A stretch of 64,000 nt of DNA from Bacillaceae bacterium JMAK1 (GCA_012970285.1 JIBW01000007.1:186001-250000), one strand, 5' to 3'; counted from the first letter of the stretch, positions 22,683-32,086 are shown. Program-made: numbers and translations. The notes: a model not told the origin generated them from the sequence alone.

Positions 22683-23891
22683 ATGAGAAACGCGCTCATC
22701 ATCCCGGGTCTTATGATGATGCTCATTCTTTTAGCAGGCTGTATGTCTTTTCTTGAACCTGAAGAAGAGGCGGATGTAGAAGCAGAAGAGCAAGGAGCGA
22801 CGGCGCAAGTAAGTGCTGAAATTCCGAGCCTTTCTAATTATTATCGAACCGTATTTCAAGATGGGACGTACGTTCCTGGACATGCCCGCGGTTTTGGATC
22901 GGCAATGGTGTACAACCGTCACGATCTCGAACGATTGGAAGTTGGACTAAGTGAAATTGCATCCAATGAATTTTCACCTGAAGATTATTACATTCAAGAG
23001 GGGCGCTTTATTACCCGTAACGATCTAAACTCTTGGTTAAGTCGTCAAGACAACACGGAAGATGATGAGGGGAATCCTGAGAACCCGAACGGTTTGAACC
23101 CTCAATTAGGTGAAGGTGAAACACTAATTGAACGTGAAGCGAATGCTCCCCGTGTCTTGTCGCACATTACTGAACATAACTTCATGAGACAAACGAGTGA
23201 AGGGGATTTAGCGGTTGGCGGAGTTGCCATTGCTGTGTCGTTAAATACGACGTACACCTACCGAGTGACCGATGAGGAAGGTTTGCAACACGGACCGTTT
23301 AATACGGAGATTTCTGAAGAGCAACTTGATACAGCTCGTGATGAGATTTCAAGTGAAATTGTGTCGAGACTTCGCACGATTCATAGCGGGGGAGAGGACA
23401 ACGTTAATTTAGATGACGTGCCGATTGTTGTGGCGGTTTACCACGAAACAACGAGAGAATCAACGACGCCAGGCGAGTTTGTCTCCTATGCGGTTGCAGA
23501 TCCTGGGAGTGATTTAGGTGGATGGACGGACCTCGATGAGACGCATCACTTTTTCCCATCAAGTGCAGCTTCAAACAACGCTCCGGGGGACGCTGATCGT
23601 TTTAATGAGTTTCATATGCAATTGAATAGTTACTTTAGTGATCATATTGGTGCTACCGCACTTGGTTATTATCAAAATGGTGAGTTGCAAGAACTAACAA
23701 TTACAGTGCCGATCCGTTTCCAAAGTAAGATGGAAACAATCGCGATTACGCAACAAGTTGCAGAGCTCGTAGAAGATCGATTCCCAACAAACGTTGATAT
23801 TGTCGCTAAGGTCGAAAGTAACGACCAACAAGAAGCGCTCATTCAACGGCCGGCAGGTACCGAAGAAGTTGATGTGTATATTTATGATTAA
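22683..23891 (+). CDS. camS: CamS family sex-pheromone-precursor lipoprotein
   Basis: Start set at ATG 22683 behind GGAGAGGAGCTGCTAAGT; the in-frame region further upstream overlaps ligA. The 402-residue product has a lipoprotein signal peptide with lipobox LLAGC (residues 17-21), so it is anchored to the outer face of the membrane, then an acidic linker and a globular domain. It corresponds to B. subtilis YerH and staphylococcal CamS, whose cleaved signal peptide yields the cAM373 pheromone in enterococcal/staphylococcal systems. The hydrophobic octamer before the Cys here is MMLILLAG. The conserved position after ligA supports the call; the cellular role is unclear. Confidence 0.93.
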   Translation: MRNALIIPGLMMMLILLAGCMSFLEPEEEADVEAEEQGATAQVSAEIPSLSNYYRTVFQDGTYVPGHARGFGSAMVYNRHDLERLEVGLSEIASNEFSPEDYYIQEGRFITRNDLNSWLSRQDNTEDDEGNPENPNGLNPQLGEGETLIEREANAPRVLSHITEHNFMRQTSEGDLAVGGVAIAVSLNTTYTYRVTDEEGLQHGPFNTEISEEQLDTARDEISSEIVSRLRTIHSGGEDNVNLDDVPIVVAVYHETTRESTTPGEFVSYAVADPGSDLGGWTDLDETHHFFPSSAASNNAPGDADRFNEFHMQLNSYFSDHIGATALGYYQNGELQELTITVPIRFQSKMETIAITQQVAELVEDRFPTNVDIVAKVESNDQQEALIQRPAGTEEVDVYIYD

Positions 23892-23898
23892 TCGAAAA

Positions 23899-23935
23899 GC
23901 CTGTGGTGCTAATTGCCCGCAGGCATCGGTTTTTG
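23899..23935 (+). terminator. Terminator between camS and gatC
   Basis: Stem GCCTGTGG/CCGCAGGC (one G-U pair) followed by TCGGTTTTT. A TGC-TATACT extended -10 immediately after it (23937-23942) could be the gatCAB promoter. Confidence 0.7.
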
Positions 23936-23982
23936 CTATACTTTAAGAATGTTTGATTGACAGTTATTATGGGGGTGAAACC

Positions 23983-24273
23983 GTGTCAAAAATTACAAAA
24001 GAACAAGTAGAGCATGTTGCAGACCTTGCTAGACTTTCATTTACAGAAACAGAAATTGAAGATTTTACGAATCAAATGAGTAAAGTCATTGATTATGCTG
24101 AAGTTCTAAATGAACTCGATACAGAAAATGTTGAGCCAACAACACACGTTATGGACGTACGAAACGTGTTGCGTGAAGACAACGTTAAGCCATCATTACA
24201 ACGAGAAGAAGCGCTTAAAAACGCCCCGAAACAAAAAGATGGGCAGTTTGAAGTTCCTTCGGTACTCGATTAA
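23983..24273 (+). CDS. gatC: Asp/Glu-tRNA amidotransferase subunit C
   Basis: Start set at GTG 23983 behind GGGGGTGAAACC; 96 residues, the usual GatC size. Seen: ITKEQVEHVADLARLSFTETE and the conserved C-terminal VLREDNVKPSLQREEAL...FEVPSVLD. GatC stabilises the GatA-GatB interface in the enzyme that converts Glu-tRNA(Gln) and Asp-tRNA(Asn) to their amides. First gene of gatCAB, 15 nt before gatA. Confidence 0.97.
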   Translation: MSKITKEQVEHVADLARLSFTETEIEDFTNQMSKVIDYAEVLNELDTENVEPTTHVMDVRNVLREDNVKPSLQREEALKNAPKQKDGQFEVPSVLD

Positions 24274-24288
24274 GGGAGTGAATTGCGG

Positions 24289-25731
24289 ATGAGTTTTTAC
24301 GATGAAACTTTGTCTTCATTACATACGAAGATTAAGAACAAAGAAGTGACGATCACTGAATTGACGGAGCAGTCATTCAAACGAATCAAAGAAACAGATG
24401 ATAAGATCCACGCGTTTTTAACGCTCGACGAAGAACGCGCACTTGCAAAAGCTCGCGAGCTTGATGAGCAAGAAGCGGACAACTTGTTCTTCGGAATTCC
24501 AGCAGGAATTAAAGATAATATCGTGACAAAAGGACTTCGTACGACGTGTGGGAGCCAATTGCTCGATAACTTCGAACCTGTCCACGATGCTACGGTCATG
24601 AATCGTTTGAACGAGAAGAATGTCGTAACCGTAGGGAAATTGAACATGGACGAGTTCGCGATGGGTTCATCAAATGAGAACTCAGGTTATGTTACAGCGC
24701 GTAACCCGTGGAACACAGACCACGTACCAGGTGGTTCTAGTGGTGGATCGGCTGCAGCGGTTGCAGCTGGACAAGTTCCATTTACGCTCGGATCGGATAC
24801 GGGTGGCTCAATTCGTCAGCCGGCATCGTTTTGTGGTGTAGTAGGATTGAAGCCAACGTATGGCCGTGTGTCTCGTTTTGGTCTCGTTGCCTTTGCATCG
24901 TCACTCGATCAAATCGGTCCGATCACTCGTACCGTTGAAGACAACGCCTACGTTCTTCAACAAATTGCAGGTCATGACCAACTAGACTCGACATCAGCGA
25001 ACATGGAAGTTGCAGATTACACGTCAGCGTTAAATCAAGACATCTCAGGACTACGCATTGCGGTTCCGAAAGAATACCTCGGTGAAGGTGTGGATGAAGG
25101 CGTAAAAGCACGCATTCAAGAAGCGCTTGCAAAGCTTGAAGAGCTTGGTGCTTCGTGGGAGGAAGTTTCCCTTCCAAATTCTAAGTACGCCGTAGCAGCG
25201 TATTATTTGCTCGCTTCTTCTGAGGCTTCAGCGAACCTTGCTCGCTTTGACGGTGTTCGTTACGGAGTACGTAAAGAAGGTGAAGATCTTCTTGATCTTT
25301 ACAAGAAGAGCCGTAGTGAAGGTTTTGGTGACGAAGTGAAGCGTCGTATTATGCTCGGAACGTTTGCGCTTAGCTCAGGCTATTACGATGCGTATTACAA
25401 AAAAGCACAAAAAGTACGAACGCTCATCCGTGAAGACTTCGAACATGTGCTAAACAGCTTTGACGTTATTTTGGGACCAACTGTTCCGACGACCGCTTTC
25501 AAAGTGGGCGAGAATAGTAACGATCCACTAACGATGTATCTAAAAGACATCTTAACGATCCCTGTGAACTTAGCAGGTAACCCTGCCATTTCCGTGCCAT
25601 GTGGGTTCTCTGACGGATTGCCTGTCGGACTGCAACTCATCGCAAAGCCGTTTGAAGAGCGCACACTATACAAAGTGGCACACGCTTACGAGCGCGCGAC
25701 TGAACATACAAAAGTCAAGCCGGAACTATAA
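24289..25731 (+). CDS. gatA: Asp/Glu-tRNA amidotransferase subunit A
   Basis: Start set at ATG 24289 (GGGAGTG upstream; the TTG at 24283 is too close to it); 480 residues. An amidase-signature enzyme that hydrolyses glutamine and channels ammonia to GatB. The Ser-cisSer-Lys triad is visible: lysine in [24 protein letters not shown], and the nucleophile segment [16 protein letters not shown]. Essential, since most Firmicutes lack glutaminyl-tRNA synthetase. Confidence 0.98.
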   Translation: MSFYDETLSSLHTKIKNKEVTITELTEQSFKRIKETDDKIHAFLTLDEERALAKARELDEQEADNLFFGIPAGIKDNIVTKGLRTTCGSQLLDNFEPVHDATVMNRLNEKNVVTVGKLNMDEFAMGSSNENSGYVTARNPWNTDHVPGGSSGGSAAAVAAGQVPFTLGSDTGGSIRQPASFCGVVGLKPTYGRVSRFGLVAFASSLDQIGPITRTVEDNAYVLQQIAGHDQLDSTSANMEVADYTSALNQDISGLRIAVPKEYLGEGVDEGVKARIQEALAKLEELGASWEEVSLPNSKYAVAAYYLLASSEASANLARFDGVRYGVRKEGEDLLDLYKKSRSEGFGDEVKRRIMLGTFALSSGYYDAYYKKAQKVRTLIREDFEHVLNSFDVILGPTVPTTAFKVGENSNDPLTMYLKDILTIPVNLAGNPAISVPCGFSDGLPVGLQLIAKPFEERTLYKVAHAYERATEHTKVKPEL

Positions 25732-25746
25732 GGGGGGGACACGAAG

Positions 25747-27180
25747 ATGAAATTTGAGACGATTATCGGACTTGAAGTACACTCAGAACTAAAAACGAAT
25801 TCAAAAATCTTTTGCGGATGTTCAACAGCCTTTGGAGCACCGCCAAACACACACACGTGTCCGATCTGCCTCGGTCACCCAGGTGTGTTACCGGTTCTAA
25901 ACCAACGTGCCGTGGATTACGCAATTAAAGCTGCAGTTGCACTCAACTGTGAGATTGCCGAAGAAACGAAGTTTGACCGTAAAAACTACTTTTATCCAGA
26001 CAACCCGAAAGCCTACCAAATTTCACAGTTTGATAAGCCAGTAGGTGAGAACGGCTGGATTGAGATTGAAGTGGATGGTTACAAGAAGAGAATCGGGATT
26101 ACTCGGATCCATTTAGAAGAAGACGCAGGGAAGCTCACGCACGACGACTACGACGATGCATCTCTCGTTGACTTCAACCGTGTTGGAACACCGCTCATCG
26201 AGATCGTATCTGAGCCGGACATTCGCACGCCGAACGAAGCGTACGCTTACCTTGAGAAGCTAAAAGCCATTCTACAGTACACAGAAGTGTCGGATTGTAA
26301 AATGGAAGAAGGCTCTTTACGTTGTGATGCGAACATTTCTCTTCGTCCTGCAGGACAAGAGGAATTCGGAACGAAAGCGGAGCTTAAAAACTTAAACTCA
26401 TTCACGAACGTCCAAAAAGGACTTACGTTTGAGGAGAAGCGCCAAGCAGAAGTGCTGCTTTCAGGTGGCGAAATTCTTCAAGAAACACGTCGTTGGAACG
26501 AAGAGAAGAAAGAAACAATCCTCATGCGTATCAAAGAAGGGTCTGATGACTATCGTTACTTCCCAGAACCCGACCTCGTCAACCTTTACATTGATCATGA
26601 ATGGATTGAGCGCGTTCGCGAAGGGATTCCAGAACTTCCAGACGCACGTAAACAACGCTACATCAACGAATGGAACATTCCAGCTTATGACGCTGGTGTC
26701 TTAACACAAACGAAAGCAATGGCAGATTTCTTCGAAGAAAGTGTCGCAGTTGGTGCGGATGCAAAGCAAGCGGCCAACTGGCTTATGGGTGAAGTGAACG
26801 CCTACCTCAACTCAGAAGGCATTGAAATCGAGGAAATTAAGATGACACCTAACGGCCTTGCTGGAATGATTAAGCTCATCGAAGATGGCACAATCTCAGG
26901 TAAAATCGCTAAAAAAGTCTTCAACGAAATGATGAAGAACGGTGGCGAAGCGAAACAAATCGTCGAAGATAAAGGACTCGTCCAAATCTCCGATGAAGGT
27001 CAACTCAAAGCGATCGTTGATAACATCTTAGACAATAATCAACAGTCAATCGAAGACTTCAAAAACGGCAAAGACAAAGCCTTCGGCTTCCTCGTCGGCC
27101 AAGCGATGAAAGAAACCAAAGGAAAAGCCAACCCACAAGTCATCAACAAACTCATCAAAGAAGGCTTAGAATCACGCTAA
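25747..27180 (+). CDS. gatB: Asp/Glu-tRNA amidotransferase subunit B
   Basis: A 477-residue subunit that binds the mischarged tRNA and activates its carboxylate with ATP. Seen: [15 protein letters not shown] at the N terminus, the metal-site cysteines IFCGCS and [29 protein letters not shown], and the C-terminal YqeY-like tail ending [13 protein letters not shown] 25747 follows AAGGGGGGGAC. Last gene of the operon; ends at a strong hairpin terminator. Confidence 0.98.
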   Translation: MKFETIIGLEVHSELKTNSKIFCGCSTAFGAPPNTHTCPICLGHPGVLPVLNQRAVDYAIKAAVALNCEIAEETKFDRKNYFYPDNPKAYQISQFDKPVGENGWIEIEVDGYKKRIGITRIHLEEDAGKLTHDDYDDASLVDFNRVGTPLIEIVSEPDIRTPNEAYAYLEKLKAILQYTEVSDCKMEEGSLRCDANISLRPAGQEEFGTKAELKNLNSFTNVQKGLTFEEKRQAEVLLSGGEILQETRRWNEEKKETILMRIKEGSDDYRYFPEPDLVNLYIDHEWIERVREGIPELPDARKQRYINEWNIPAYDAGVLTQTKAMADFFEESVAVGADAKQAANWLMGEVNAYLNSEGIEIEEIKMTPNGLAGMIKLIEDGTISGKIAKKVFNEMMKNGGEAKQIVEDKGLVQISDEGQLKAIVDNILDNNQQSIEDFKNGKDKAFGFLVGQAMKETKGKANPQVINKLIKEGLESR

Positions 27181-27184
27181 GTTT

Positions 27185-27217
27185 AAAATCCCCCTGCTCA
27201 TCGAGCAGGGGGATTTT
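27185..27217. terminator. Bidirectional terminator, gatB / ABC exporter
   Basis: AAAATCCCCCTGCTC paired with GAGCAGGGGGATTTT, loop ATC. Symmetric A/T runs let it serve both gatB and the convergent ABC operon. Confidence 0.85.
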
Positions 27218-27271
27218 TGTGCGTTGGAGCATAGTTTCTCATAAGCGTACCTATCCTGAAACGAAGCTTAG

Positions 27272-29038
27272 TTACATACTGTTTTGCTGCTCTTTCAAGA
27301 AAAGATGTCGGTAATAAGCTCCATTTTCAATTAGCGATTCGTGTGAGCCATCTTCTACAATTTGACCGTCGTGCATCACGAGAATCCGATCTGCATGACG
27401 GACCGTATGCAAGCGGTGAGCGACAGTAACCGTCGTGCGACCTTGCTTCAATTGTTGCAACCCTTTTTGGATTTGTAATTCTGTTCGACTGTCCACGTTG
27501 CTCGTTGCTTCATCCAAGATTAGGATTCGAGGATCACTCAGCATAACGCGAGCGATGGATAACAATTGTTTCTCGCCCTCAGACAACCCAGATGCCTGCT
27601 CATCAAGGTGCGTATCATATCCATTCGGAAGTTTGCGAATAAAGGCATCCGCCCGTGCCTTTATTGCTGCAGTGATCACTTCATCCTCTGTTGCCAACGG
27701 CAATCCAAAGGTGATATTCTCTCGAATGGTTCCGCTAAATAGCCACGTATCTTGCATTACAATGCTAGTCATTCTTCGGAGGACCTCATCATCTATTGAC
27801 GTTATATCCAAACCGTCAATAGACACCGAACCTTCATTGGCTTCGTAGAACCGTAAGAGTAAAAGAGCTAGTGTCGTCTTTCCAGCTCCAGATGAACCAA
27901 CAATAGCAACATCTTCACCGGCTTTTAGCTTTACGTTAATATCTTTTAAGATTGGTTTGTTTGCATCATATTGAAACGACACACGCTCAAACGAGATCTC
28001 CCCCCGACCTTCTGGAACTTTGGAGCCGTAGTCGCTTGTGGGCATGGAAATATCAAGTACTTGAAACAACCGTTCTGCAGATGCAATAGTAGCTTGAATC
28101 GTATTCGTAATGTTGGCCACCCGGTTAATGGGTTGGGTGAATATACGAATATACATAATTAACGCTTGCACATCACCGATGGCAATGGTTCGTTGGACGA
28201 CGAAGATGCCTCCAATAATGGCAACAACAACATAGATGACATTGTTCAAAAGGTTGAGCAACGGCACGATTAACCCTGAAAGGAATTGAGAACGCCAATT
28301 AGCTTCAAATAGAGAGGCGTTGTAGGGGGTGAACTTAGATTTCATGTCCTCGCCCTGGTGATAGGATTGAATTAATGGGTGGTTCGTGTAGCTCTCTTCA
28401 ATATAGCCATTCAAAGCGCCTAGCGCTTGTTGCTGCTGTCGAAATTGTACTTGTGAGTACTTAATAATTCGCTTCGTAATGAGAATGCTTAACGGTAAAG
28501 TGATGCACACGATTAGCGTGAGCAGAGGACTAATAATCAGCATCATGACGACAACGCCAATCATCGTCATCAAAGACGTAATCGTCTGTGTTAGCGTTTG
28601 TTGCAACGTGCTACTAATCTTATCAATATCGTTAACGCCTCGACTCATCAGGTCACCCGTACTCACGCGATCAAAGAAGGCAATCGGTAGTTTCATGAGT
28701 TGATGATGCAATTCATGCCGGAGTGTATAGGTGACATGTTGTGCAACACCGACCATCAAGTATTCTTGGATATAAGAGAGATAAACACTAAACAGGTAGA
28801 GTGCAGCTAGCCCTAACAATAGTTGACTGATCCGATAAAAATCAATGCCTCCATTGTTCACCATACCTTCAAACAGTGTTGTGATTACTAGTCCGAGAAC
28901 GAATGGACCGAGGATAAGAAACAACGTGCTCAGCACGGATGTCATTGCGACCGTCAATAGTCGGAAACGATAAGGCAATAGATAGCTGAGAAGTCGTTTC
29001 AACGTACCCCATTGGATTTTGGAATCTTGGTTTTTCAT
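27272..29038 (-). CDS. ABC exporter half-transporter, subunit 2 (canonical NBD)
   Basis: A 588-residue fusion of a six-helix type IV exporter transmembrane domain (about residues 1-320) and a nucleotide-binding domain. Walker A is VGSSGAGKTTLALL, signature LSEGEKQLLSIARVML, Walker B ILILDEATSNVD with the catalytic Glu, H-loop TVAHRLHTV, all competent. The signature variant LSEGE resembles the LSQGQ seen in TM288/BmrD-type subunits of heterodimeric exporters. No C39 peptidase domain is present. Its ATG overlaps the stop of subunit 1 by 4 nt. The operon lies directly downstream of the eleven-peptide array, which makes those peptides candidate cargo; this is inference. Confidence 0.9.
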   Translation of the reverse strand: MKNQDSKIQWGTLKRLLSYLLPYRFRLLTVAMTSVLSTLFLILGPFVLGLVITTLFEGMVNNGGIDFYRISQLLLGLAALYLFSVYLSYIQEYLMVGVAQHVTYTLRHELHHQLMKLPIAFFDRVSTGDLMSRGVNDIDKISSTLQQTLTQTITSLMTMIGVVVMMLIISPLLTLIVCITLPLSILITKRIIKYSQVQFRQQQQALGALNGYIEESYTNHPLIQSYHQGEDMKSKFTPYNASLFEANWRSQFLSGLIVPLLNLLNNVIYVVVAIIGGIFVVQRTIAIGDVQALIMYIRIFTQPINRVANITNTIQATIASAERLFQVLDISMPTSDYGSKVPEGRGEISFERVSFQYDANKPILKDINVKLKAGEDVAIVGSSGAGKTTLALLLLRFYEANEGSVSIDGLDITSIDDEVLRRMTSIVMQDTWLFSGTIRENITFGLPLATEDEVITAAIKARADAFIRKLPNGYDTHLDEQASGLSEGEKQLLSIARVMLSDPRILILDEATSNVDSRTELQIQKGLQQLKQGRTTVTVAHRLHTVRHADRILVMHDGQIVEDGSHESLIENGAYYRHLFLKEQQNSM

Positions 29039-30759
29039 GAGGTACCCTCCTCCAATTGCGTAGTGGCCAGTTCGTGATAAATCGCACTCGTTTGTAATAA
29101 TTCGTGATGGGTCCCTTCCCCAGTAATTTCTCCTTCATCAAGAACGAGGATGTGGTCCGCTCGTTTGGAAATCCCGACGTCTTGCGTTGCGATTACTACA
29201 GTGGATTCGTTTAACTCGTGTAATAGCTCATCTAGGATCTGTCTCTTCGTTCCGGCATCGATCGCAGAAAAGCTTTCATCAAATAGATACATGTCGGCCT
29301 CTCTTATGAGAGCACGGGCAATCGCAATTCGTTGCCGTTGTCCACCGGACAAGTTCTTTCCATTTTGGGTTAACGTCGTATTAATTCCTTCGGGTAGTTC
29401 TTTAATAAAAGATTCGCTTTGGGCGATGGATAACGCTCGATCGATTTGTTGCATTGAAACATCTTCTGAACCAAAGCGAAGGTTATTTTCAATCGTCCCT
29501 GAGAAAAGTTGCGTGTTTTGAGGGGAAAAAGTCACGGCGTTACGCAACGCTTCTTGATTTACATTTCGTAGATCAATGCCACCCATCACGATGTTCCCTG
29601 CACTAACATCTAACAGTCTTGGAATCAGTTGCAGCAAGGTGGACTTTCCTGAGCCTGTTCCTCCGACAATCACAGTGAGTTTACGATCAGCTATCGTACA
29701 GGTCACGTTCTTGAGGACGGACTTTTCTGCGCTAGGATATTGGAAAGAGACATTTGCAAAGCGAAGGCTGGATTGCTGTTCAGGCGTTAATGAATATGTT
29801 GGGCTCTTGATGGTCGGTTCAGCATTCAGCACTTCTAGGATGCGTTTTGCTGATACAGATGCACGTGGAAAACTTACAAACAATACCGACGTCAGCATGA
29901 TGGAGAACAGAATGTACATGGCGTACTGAATAAAGGCCATTAAGTCTCCCACTTGGAGCTCCCCGGTATTCAGTTGGAGCGAGCCAAACCATAAAAGAGC
30001 AACAATCGAGAAGTTCAAGATGAACATCATGATTGGTGTTAGATAGATCATGAGCTGATGGACATGTATCGCTGAATTCCTATAAGACTCGTTTGCTTCT
30101 GAAAAACGCTCTCGTTCTCGATCGACTTGATTGAAAGAACGAATGTCACGAATACCGGTAATGCCTTCACGAAGTGTCAGGTTCAATTGGTCGACTCTTT
30201 TTTGTAAGGAGGCAAACAACGTACCTCCTTTTTTTGCGAACCAGATGACGATAAGAATAATGATCGGTAATGGCGCGATAAGAATGAATGAAAGCATTAG
30301 GTTTTTAGTAACCGAAAGGATAAATGCGCCAATGAACATCATCGGTGCGAGCAACATCGTTTTTAACAGAAGCGACAAGATTGTCTGCACTTGTTGAACA
30401 TCATTGGTCGTGCGGGTTAATAATGTTGAATGACCGAATTGGCGGTATTCTTGAAGAGAAAAACCTTGGACACTGGCATATAATCTTTCCCTTATTGTTA
30501 AAGCGACTGAAGATGTTAATTTCGCAGTCTGATAGCCTGAACATACGGTTACCGCCACGGTCACTACCGTGATTAGTAGCATCCAAAGACCAACTTGAAC
30601 AATATAAGACACATCGGCATTTGCAATGCCTACATCGACAAGCTCAGCGAGAAGGGTCGGCAATGTAAGTTGAAGAAGCGCTTGTAAAAACACCAAAAAA
30701 GCAATCAGCACCAGCTTGGATCGATAAGGTTTTAGATAGATTTTCATTAAGTCCAGCAT
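29035..30759 (-). CDS. ABC exporter half-transporter, subunit 1 (degenerate switch)
   Basis: A 574-residue exporter half with TMD then NBD. Walker A VGGTGSGKSTLLQL, signature LSGGQRQRIAIARAL and Walker B MYLFDESFSAID look normal, but the H-loop histidine is replaced by glutamine (VVIATQDVG), the same substitution found in the TM287-type degenerate subunit of asymmetric heterodimers. It therefore probably pairs with subunit 2, only one ATP site being fully active. The start ATG 30759 has a weak GTGGTGAAACCCG site and sits 27 nt past the terminator hairpin closing the peptide array, so transporter expression is expected to be much lower than peptide expression. Confidence 0.9.
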   Translation of the reverse strand: MLDLMKIYLKPYRSKLVLIAFLVFLQALLQLTLPTLLAELVDVGIANADVSYIVQVGLWMLLITVVTVAVTVCSGYQTAKLTSSVALTIRERLYASVQGFSLQEYRQFGHSTLLTRTTNDVQQVQTILSLLLKTMLLAPMMFIGAFILSVTKNLMLSFILIAPLPIIILIVIWFAKKGGTLFASLQKRVDQLNLTLREGITGIRDIRSFNQVDRERERFSEANESYRNSAIHVHQLMIYLTPIMMFILNFSIVALLWFGSLQLNTGELQVGDLMAFIQYAMYILFSIMLTSVLFVSFPRASVSAKRILEVLNAEPTIKSPTYSLTPEQQSSLRFANVSFQYPSAEKSVLKNVTCTIADRKLTVIVGGTGSGKSTLLQLIPRLLDVSAGNIVMGGIDLRNVNQEALRNAVTFSPQNTQLFSGTIENNLRFGSEDVSMQQIDRALSIAQSESFIKELPEGINTTLTQNGKNLSGGQRQRIAIARALIREADMYLFDESFSAIDAGTKRQILDELLHELNESTVVIATQDVGISKRADHILVLDEGEITGEGTHHELLQTSAIYHELATTQLEEGTS

Positions 30760-30785
30760 CGGGTTTCACCACTTCAATTTAATGT

Positions 30786-30815
30786 AAAAAACCGCCGAGA
30801 GCGAACTCCCGGCAG
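30786..30815 (-). terminator. Terminator/attenuator between peptide array and ABC genes
   Basis: On the - strand CTGCCGGGAG, tetraloop TTCG, CTCTCGGCGG (G-U pairs allowed), then six T. It begins 14 nt after the last peptide's stop and ends 27 nt before the first ABC gene, a typical way to set a high peptide-to-exporter ratio by partial read-through. Confidence 0.85.
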
Positions 30816-30829
30816 TTTCGTTGAATCAT

Positions 30830-30919
30830 TTAAAGGAGATTAAAATCAATATCCGTGTTTAACGAATCATTCGCACTCTCATTAAGCACATCATTAAGAA
30901 TCTGTGTAACATCTAACAT
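30830..30919 (-). CDS. Array peptide P11 (29 aa, last of the array)
   Basis: Eleventh and promoter-distal member. ATG 30919 follows AGGAGGTATGTGAC. N-terminal half MLDVTQILNDVLNESANDS; the C-terminal half reads LNTDIDFNLL, the most divergent of the distal copies (Ala for Gly at residue 16). Shares the MLD-type start and the upstream spacer of P7 and P9. No Cys, Lys or Arg. Confidence 0.8.
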   Translation of the reverse strand: MLDVTQILNDVLNESANDSLNTDIDFNLL

Positions 30920-30955
30920 GTCACATACCTCCTAAGTGAAAGAATAAGGTTAGGA

Positions 30956-31045
30956 TTACAAGATGTTCAGGTCAAGACCAGTATTTAGCGAGCCGTTCCC
31001 GCTATCGTTGAGCACGTCATTAAGAATTTGTGTAATGTCGTTCAT
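30956..31045 (-). CDS. Array peptide P10 (29 aa)
   Basis: ATG 31045 behind AAGGAGGTGTCTTCC. MND-type start (MNDITQILNDVLNDSGNGS) with tail LNTGLDLNIL. Differs from P8 by one residue (Gly for Asp at 18), showing a recent duplication. Acidic, without Cys, Lys, Arg or aromatic residues. Confidence 0.82.
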   Translation of the reverse strand: MNDITQILNDVLNDSGNGSLNTGLDLNIL

Positions 31046-31081
31046 GGAAGACACCTCCTTATTTGAAGAATTCATCATTAT

Positions 31082-31171
31082 TTAAAGGATGTTCAAGTCA
31101 GAATCAATGTTGCCAGAGTCGTTTCCGCTCCCGTTTAGCACATCGTTAAGAATCTGAGTAAGATCTAACAT
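31082..31171 (-). CDS. Array peptide P9 (29 aa)
   Basis: ATG 31171 behind AGGAGGTATGTGAC. MLD-type start (MLDLTQILNDVLNGSGNDS) with tail GNIDSDLNIL, the same tail as P4 and P5. One residue away from P7. Confidence 0.82.
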   Translation of the reverse strand: MLDLTQILNDVLNGSGNDSGNIDSDLNIL

Positions 31172-31206
31172 GTCACATACCTCCTAAGTGAAAGAATAAA
31201 GTTAGT

Positions 31207-31296
31207 TTACAAGATGTTTAGGTCAAGACCAGTATTCAACGAGTCGTTCCCGCTATCGTTGAGCACGTCATTAAGAATTTGTGTAATGTCGTTCAT
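31207..31296 (-). CDS. Array peptide P8 (29 aa)
   Basis: ATG 31296 behind AAGGAGGTGTCTTCC. MND-type start and LNTGLDLNIL tail. With P7 it forms one A/B pair of a composite ~251-bp unit (MLD copy followed by MND copy) that is repeated as P7/P8, P9/P10 in the distal half. Confidence 0.82.
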   Translation of the reverse strand: MNDITQILNDVLNDSGNDSLNTGLDLNIL

Positions 31297-31331
31297 GGAA
31301 GACACCTCCTTGTTGAAGAATCGATCATTAT

Positions 31332-31421
31332 TTAAAGAATGTTCAAGTCAGTATCGATGTTGCCAGAGTCGTTTCCGCTTCCGTTCAGCACATCGTTAAG
31401 AATCTGAGTAAGATCTAACAT
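31332..31421 (-). CDS. Array peptide P7 (29 aa)
   Basis: ATG 31421 behind AGGAGGTATGTGAC. MLD-type start; tail GNIDTDLNIL, differing from P9 only by Thr for Ser at residue 24. Hydrophobic positions 4, 7, 8, 11 and 12 would lie on one face of a helix, as in all copies. Confidence 0.82.
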   Translation of the reverse strand: MLDLTQILNDVLNGSGNDSGNIDTDLNIL

Positions 31422-31457
31422 GTCACATACCTCCTAAGTGAAAGAATAAGGTTAAGA

Positions 31458-31547
31458 TTACAAGATGTTCAGGTCAAGACCAGTATTCAACGAGTCGTTC
31501 CCGCTCCCGTTTAGCACATCATTAAGAATTTGCGTAATATCGTTCAT
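31458..31547 (-). CDS. Array peptide P6 (29 aa)
   Basis: ATG 31547 behind AAGGAGGTGCTTTCC. MND-type start (MNDITQILNDVLNGSGNDS) joined to the LNTGLDLNIL tail; it looks like a recombinant between the P5-type front and the P8-type tail. Confidence 0.82.
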   Translation of the reverse strand: MNDITQILNDVLNGSGNDSLNTGLDLNIL

Positions 31548-31582
31548 GGAAAGCACCTCCTTATGGAAGAATCGATCATTCG

Positions 31583-31672
31583 TTAAAGAATGTTCAAGTC
31601 AGAATCAATGTTGCCGGAGTCGTTTCCGCTCCCGTTCAGCACATCGTTAAGAATTTGCGTAATGTCGTTCAT
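31583..31672 (-). CDS. Array peptide P5 (29 aa)
   Basis: ATG 31672 behind AAGGAGGTGTTTTCC. Product identical to P4 at all 29 residues although the DNA differs at a synonymous position (ACG/ACA, CAA/CAG), which argues for conservation of the peptide sequence. Tail GNIDSDLNIL. Confidence 0.83.
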   Translation of the reverse strand: MNDITQILNDVLNGSGNDSGNIDSDLNIL

Positions 31673-31707
31673 GGAAAACACCTCCTTATTTAAGAATCGA
31701 TCATTCG

Positions 31708-31797
31708 TTAAAGAATGTTCAAGTCAGAATCAATGTTGCCGGAGTCGTTTCCGCTCCCGTTCAGCACATCGTTAAGAATCTGTGTAATGTCGTTCAT
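31708..31797 (-). CDS. Array peptide P4 (29 aa)
   Basis: ATG 31797 behind AAGGAGGTATTTTCC. Same peptide as P5: MNDITQILNDVLNGSGNDS then GNIDSDLNIL. Five Asp, no basic residue, so strongly anionic. Confidence 0.83.
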   Translation of the reverse strand: MNDITQILNDVLNGSGNDSGNIDSDLNIL

Positions 31798-31831
31798 GGA
31801 AAATACCTCCTTATTGAAATTCAATTATTAT

Positions 31832-31921
31832 TTAAAGAATGTTCAAATCAAGGCCAATGTTGCCAGAGTCGTTCCCGCTCCCGTTTAGCACGTCATTAAG
31901 AATTTGTGTAATATCGTTCAT
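31832..31921 (-). CDS. Array peptide P3 (29 aa)
   Basis: ATG 31921 behind AAAGGAGGTGCTTTCC. MND-type start with tail GNIGLDLNIL, intermediate between the IDSDLNIL and TGLDLNIL tails. Confidence 0.82.
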   Translation of the reverse strand: MNDITQILNDVLNGSGNDSGNIGLDLNIL

Positions 31922-31959
31922 GGAAAGCACCTCCTTTGTCAGGTTAAATATCGTTTCAA

Positions 31960-32049
31960 CTAGAAAACTTTGTAATCTAGATCGAAAGTAGCTGAGTCGG
32001 TGCCACTCTCATTAAGCATCTCGTTCAAAATTTGTGTGATATCGAACAT
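31960..32049 (-). CDS. Array peptide P2 (29 aa, divergent)
   Basis: ATG 32049 behind GGAGGTGATGATTCTC. Retains the core MFDITQILNEMLNESG but the tail is TDSATFDLDYKVF, the only copy with a Lys, Tyr and Phe near the end. Being promoter-proximal and more diverged, it may have a separate function or be an older paralogue. Confidence 0.75.
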   Translation of the reverse strand: MFDITQILNEMLNESGTDSATFDLDYKVF

Positions 32050-32086
32050 GAGAATCATCACCTCCATCGCTTACTCTATTTTCTTC

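Noticed and set aside
31214-31775. Three 61-residue + strand frames (MFRSRPVFNES-type)
   Set aside because: They are antisense to the peptide genes, cross two units each and have no ribosome binding sites.
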